This document shows positions 49,771 to 52,305 of a DNA stretch of 52,305 bases, one piece after another; position 1 is the stretch's first letter, and each line of letters opens with the position of its first letter. The notes below the pieces were generated by a model. The model did not search any database. It was given only the letters and a program-made list of their open reading frames with translations, and was not told the DNA's origin. Made by a program: the position numbers and the translations under genes. Location of the stretch: assembly GCA_902363515.1 (NCBI GenBank), contig CABJAN010000023.1, positions 1-52,305 of the forward strand. Reading direction: 5' to 3'. The stretch comes from Bacillota bacterium (GTDB lineage Bacteria; Bacillota; Clostridia; Lachnospirales; Lachnospiraceae).

Positions 49771-50500
49771 TAAATACCACCTTGATTTTACTTTGCGTTT
49801 GAGATTTATATTTTCTAACTGTCTGTACTGCAATTTCCGCAGCTTTCTCATTTGGAAATTGAAATTCTCCTGTTGAAATACAGCAAAATGCTATACTGGT
49901 TACTCCATTTTTTTCTGCAAGTGTCAGACAGGAACGGTAGCAGTCTGCAAGTAGTTCACAGTCGGATTGCTTGAGCTTTCCTTGAATGATTGGTCCGACT
50001 GTATGAATTACATACTCACTTGGTAAATTAAAGGCTGGCGTGATTTTTGCCTGTCCTGTCTGTTCCTCATGCCCTTGTTGTTTCATCAGATTATCACATG
50101 CAAGTCTGAGCTGTACTCCTGCAAATGTATGAATTGCATTATCAATACAGCCATGACAAGGGCAAAAGCACCCTAACATTTGACTATTTGCTGCATTGAC
50201 AACTGCACCGCATTTTAGTGTTGTAATATCCCCTTGCCATAAATATAAATCTTCTGCGATGGCAGTCAGACTTTCAATATCTGTAATTCCTTTACTGAAA
50301 AGCTCTGCTTGCAGATATACGTCCTGTATTTTCAAAAACTGAACGGACGCTGGCATTGGTGGACGTACATTTACAAGTGACCGAAATAGATAGAATTGGT
50401 TCCTTTCGTCTTTCCTAAAAGAGAGAGCCTGCTTTTTATATTGAGGCATTTCATTTAAGAGAGAAGAATTAAGTTGATACAATCGTTCAAGCTGTGTCAC
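49721..50500 (-). CDS. Zinc macrodomain ADP-ribosyl hydrolase
   Basis: A 259-residue protein. An N-terminal helical part of ~85 residues leads into a macrodomain: WQGDITTLKCGAVVNAAN (residues 88-105) binds ADP-ribose, and GCFCPCHGCIDNAIH (110-124) is the zinc-binding signature of Zn-Macro proteins; CISTGEFQFP (207-216) is the second loop. In SirTM operons it removes ADP-ribose from the sirtuin target. It starts at GTG 50500, overlapping the upstream stop as GTGA, so it is translationally coupled. Confidence 0.9.
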   Translation of the reverse strand: MTQLERLYQLNSSLLNEMPQYKKQALSFRKDERNQFYLFRSLVNVRPPMPASVQFLKIQDVYLQAELFSKGITDIESLTAIAEDLYLWQGDITTLKCGAVVNAANSQMLGCFCPCHGCIDNAIHTFAGVQLRLACDNLMKQQGHEEQTGQAKITPAFNLPSEYVIHTVGPIIQGKLKQSDCELLADCYRSCLTLAEKNGVTSIAFCCISTGEFQFPNEKAAEIAVQTVRKYKSQTQSKIKVVFNVFKDVDYEIYRKLFG

Positions 50501-51129
50501 AAACTGCCACCTCTTTTCACTATTGCATGTACAGGGCAGATTTCAAAACAATTCCCACAATGTAAGCAGTGTTCCTTTTGAATCACAACAGGCTTTTTTT
50601 CTATGTCGATACATTTTTGAGGACAACGGGAATAGCATAATTTGCATCCGATACACTTATCCGTAACAAAATAATGTTCCTGATTATCTTTTCCCCCTCC
50701 AAATGTAAAACCAGCCCGTTCAATCGGTTTTTTTGATAAGTCAAACCATTCCCCACTTCCTTCGTAGAGCTGAAATACCGTAAGGGCAGACATTGATTCC
50801 ACAGTGGGATAGATTTCATTCATATAGGGATTTTTCTGAAAAAGTGTTGGTAGGCGTGTCGCTCCAACTTCACGTATTTTGCCACGAACAGAAACGGCAG
50901 CACAGGATAAAGTATCTTCTCCCCTCATTCCTGTTAAAGCTATGAAGTTCTGTTTTTTTAGTCTGCTATAAAATCCTTTCCCCTTTGCGGTTAAAAAATA
51001 CAAACCATTTTCATCAAAATCCATAATGTCAATGGCGCAAGTCACAGGCAGACCGTTATCGTCTACAGTAGCTATAACCGTAGAATGAATTTCCTCTACA
51101 ATAAAAGAAAAATATTCTTGAATCGTCAT
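50497..51129 (-). CDS. Split-barrel flavoprotein fused to 2x[4Fe-4S] ferredoxin
   Basis: A 210-residue fusion. Residues 1-135 form a pyridoxamine-phosphate-oxidase-like split barrel that usually binds FMN (IATVDDNGLPVTCAID, YFLTAKGKGFYSRLKK). Residues 155-205 hold two [4Fe-4S] motifs: Cys159/162/165/169 and Cys188/191/194/198. It could pass electrons between ferredoxin and flavin. ATG 51129 follows GGAGGACACATC. It is coupled to the macrodomain gene by a 4-base overlap. Confidence 0.9.
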   Translation of the reverse strand: MTIQEYFSFIVEEIHSTVIATVDDNGLPVTCAIDIMDFDENGLYFLTAKGKGFYSRLKKQNFIALTGMRGEDTLSCAAVSVRGKIREVGATRLPTLFQKNPYMNEIYPTVESMSALTVFQLYEGSGEWFDLSKKPIERAGFTFGGGKDNQEHYFVTDKCIGCKLCYSRCPQKCIDIEKKPVVIQKEHCLHCGNCFEICPVHAIVKRGGSL

Positions 51130-51149
51130 GATGTGTCCTCCATATAGAG

Positions 51150-51181
51150 CAGCCCTGCAATCTTATTAGCTCGCAGGGCTG
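51150..51181 (-). terminator. Hairpin between the two flavoprotein genes
   Basis: CAGCCCTGC and GCAGGGCTG form a 9 bp stem just after the upstream flavoprotein gene. No T-run follows, so it may only reduce readthrough into the fusion, or shape the mRNA. Confidence 0.45.
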
Positions 51182-51191
51182 TTCTTGCTAT

Positions 51192-51593
51192 TTACAGGTC
51201 ATATTCTCTCGGTGGGTTTCCGGAAAAGTCAGCGATTACTGCGTGTGCGTCTTCAAGATAGAATACCTCAAAAATCGGGTTGTCTGCGGTTTGATACTGT
51301 CCCTTTACAATCGGGTTGTTCATACAGCCTTCTTTTACCGCCATGTTGTTCTCGAAAACAACTTTCCCGTTCAGACGAATCCACTCATATGATGGAGAAG
51401 AAACACAAACTTCAATATAAGGGTTGTTCTGAATATCCTTATAAACGTCTTTCGTGTTATTTGTGCAGAACCACAGCTTTCCGTCCTGCTCAAAGCAGAA
51501 CATAAACGGACGGCATTTTGCTTTTCCGTCACGACCAACTGTGGCAAGATACTGTACGGGATTTTCCTGTAAAAAATTCACAACTTCATTCAT
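51192..51593 (-). CDS. Pyridoxamine-phosphate-oxidase-like flavoprotein
   Basis: A 133-residue split-barrel protein of the kind that binds FMN. LATVGRDGKAKCRPFMFCFE and LWFCTNNTKDVYKDIQNNPY are typical. The role may be reduction of quinones, nitro compounds or another oxidant. AGGAGGTTAGTTACC precedes ATG 51593. It is divergent from an HxlR regulator and heads the minus-strand run. Confidence 0.87.
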   Translation of the reverse strand: MNEVVNFLQENPVQYLATVGRDGKAKCRPFMFCFEQDGKLWFCTNNTKDVYKDIQNNPYIEVCVSSPSYEWIRLNGKVVFENNMAVKEGCMNNPIVKGQYQTADNPIFEVFYLEDAHAVIADFSGNPPREYDL

Positions 51594-51702
51594 GGTAACT
51601 AACCTCCTGATATTAAATAAATTTTTGCGTTTGCACTTTTTCATTTGCAAGATTATAATAATTCTGTAAAGCCTTTTTGTGAAGTAAGCACTTTATTGTG
51701 CT

Positions 51703-51724
51703 ATAGTTACCAAAAGGAAACTAT
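51703..51724. promoter_or_regulatory. Operator of the HxlR regulator over its -10
   Basis: ATAGTTACC-AAAA-GGAAACTAT is an imperfect 9 bp inverted repeat (one mismatch). It overlaps the likely -10 TATAGT (51702-51707), which has TTGTGA upstream at 51678. A related word, GGTAACTAACC, lies at the start of the divergent flavoprotein gene. Confidence 0.65.
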
Positions 51725-51741
51725 TGAAAAGGAGGGATACC

Positions 51742-52068
51742 ATGCAAACCGAAAAAAATTTGCCAGCCTGCCCTGTAGAAACTACCCTTATGCTGATAGG
51801 CGATAAATGGAAAGTTCTCATATTGCGTGATTTGATGCCCGGAACAAAGCGATTTGGAGAATTAAAAAAATCCATAGGGCATGTTTCTCAAAAAGTCTTG
51901 ACAGCGCAGCTGCGTGATATGGAGGAAAAAGGTCTTGTTAATCGAAAAGTTTACGCAGAAGTTCCACCACGTGTTGAGTACAGTTTGACAGAATTAGGTA
52001 AAAGCCTTAAACCGATTTTGGACGCTATGTGGAATTGGGGAGAGGAATATAAAGCCCAAAATGTATAA
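51742..52068 (+). CDS. HxlR/DUF24-family redox-type regulator
   Basis: A 108-residue winged-helix regulator (LIGDKWKVLILRDL, RFGELKKSIGHVSQKVLTAQ, wing with VPPRVEYSLTELG). Cys10 in PACPVETTLML matches the N-terminal Cys used to sense oxidants and electrophiles in YodB, HypR and related regulators. AAAGGAGGGATACC precedes ATG 51742. It is divergent from the split-barrel flavoprotein and probably represses or activates the whole module under redox stress. Confidence 0.9.
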   Translation: MQTEKNLPACPVETTLMLIGDKWKVLILRDLMPGTKRFGELKKSIGHVSQKVLTAQLRDMEEKGLVNRKVYAEVPPRVEYSLTELGKSLKPILDAMWNWGEEYKAQNV

Positions 52069-52220
52069 AAATATTAGCAGAGATTTCAGCCTATATTGGT
52101 TTCACTGTATTGATGATGCAGATTGGAACAACCATGGAAATTTGCCCTGCTTTTATAGATTTGTTACTTTATGCACTTTATAAGTAAGTAGGTAATCATT
52201 CGTATATTGACATTTTATAA

Positions 52221-52288
52221 AAGCCATCTGATACTGCTCCTGACTGTCTGCCAGATTCTCTATCAGATGGCTTATTATTATTTTTTTA
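52221..52288 (+). terminator. Terminator after hxlR
   Basis: AAGCCATCTGATA pairs with TATCAGATGGCTT over 13 bp, followed by a T-rich stretch with seven T's. The 150 bases between hxlR and this hairpin hold only short, unconvincing frames. Confidence 0.75.
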
Positions 52289-52305
52289 GTTTAGTACGGC
52301 AGTAT

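Noticed and set aside
52061..52183. 40-codon frame overlapping the hxlR stop
   Set aside because: No ribosome site, no similarity I recognise, and another frame of the same stretch looks equally coding-like; possibly a gene remnant.

Overview
The window looks like chromosomal DNA of an anaerobic gut Firmicute of the family Lachnospiraceae, most like Blautia. This rests on the mix of genes: pyruvate:ferredoxin oxidoreductase, the paired glgC/glgD of clostridia, uxuA/uxuB, a UMF1-type MFS protein, a short-type LigA, strong AGGAGG ribosome sites and moderate-to-low GC. No ribosomal RNA gene is present to settle the genus.

Layout. 1-7852: tRNA-Arg(CCG), an SH3-domain membrane protein, a convergent choline-binding-repeat protein, then a + strand run rluF, ligA, cls and metA (by its residue 111, probably a homoserine O-acetyltransferase). 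7844-15398: a 7.5 kb integrated element inserted at the 3' end of metA. It is bounded by an imperfect ~53 bp duplication of the metA end and by copies of GGGAGTACAAA. It carries an arsenic operon (arsR, arsP-like permease, a small thioredoxin, arsC), two Xre-type regulators with clear operators, a small DUF961-like protein, a Rep_trans/MobT-type protein, an excisionase whose only sensible start is ATA, and a tyrosine integrase. It has no conjugation machinery, so it looks like an integrative mobilizable element. 15399-22090: a divergent ABC transporter/Xre pair, a GNAT acetyltransferase, a structured leader before an ECF S component and a methyltransferase, and a marR-MATE operon.

22094-28693: the glucuronate/fructuronate genes uxuA-uxuB with a divergent AraC regulator, a block of ~103 bp tandem repeats, a frameshifted PD-(D/E)XK-like pseudogene and an ABC-F ATPase. 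28885-38387: an Rrf2 regulator, nifJ (PFOR), a zinc phospholipase-like protein, an MFS permease overlapping an AraC gene tail to tail, a GH13 alpha-glucosidase and an unknown protein.

38513-44220: a complete urease operon ureABC-ureI-ureEFGD behind a consensus promoter and a terminator-like leader hairpin. 44308-48372: glgC-glgD and guaB. 48455-52068: a compact redox/ADP-ribosylation module. A divergent HxlR regulator with an N-terminal Cys faces a minus-strand run of a split-barrel flavoprotein, a split-barrel-2x[4Fe-4S] ferredoxin fusion, a zinc macrodomain protein, a SirTM-class sirtuin and a small membrane protein. The last four overlap by a few bases. This module has no lipoyl carrier or lipoate ligase, unlike the SirTM operons described in staphylococci and streptococci, and is the best candidate here for an undescribed system.
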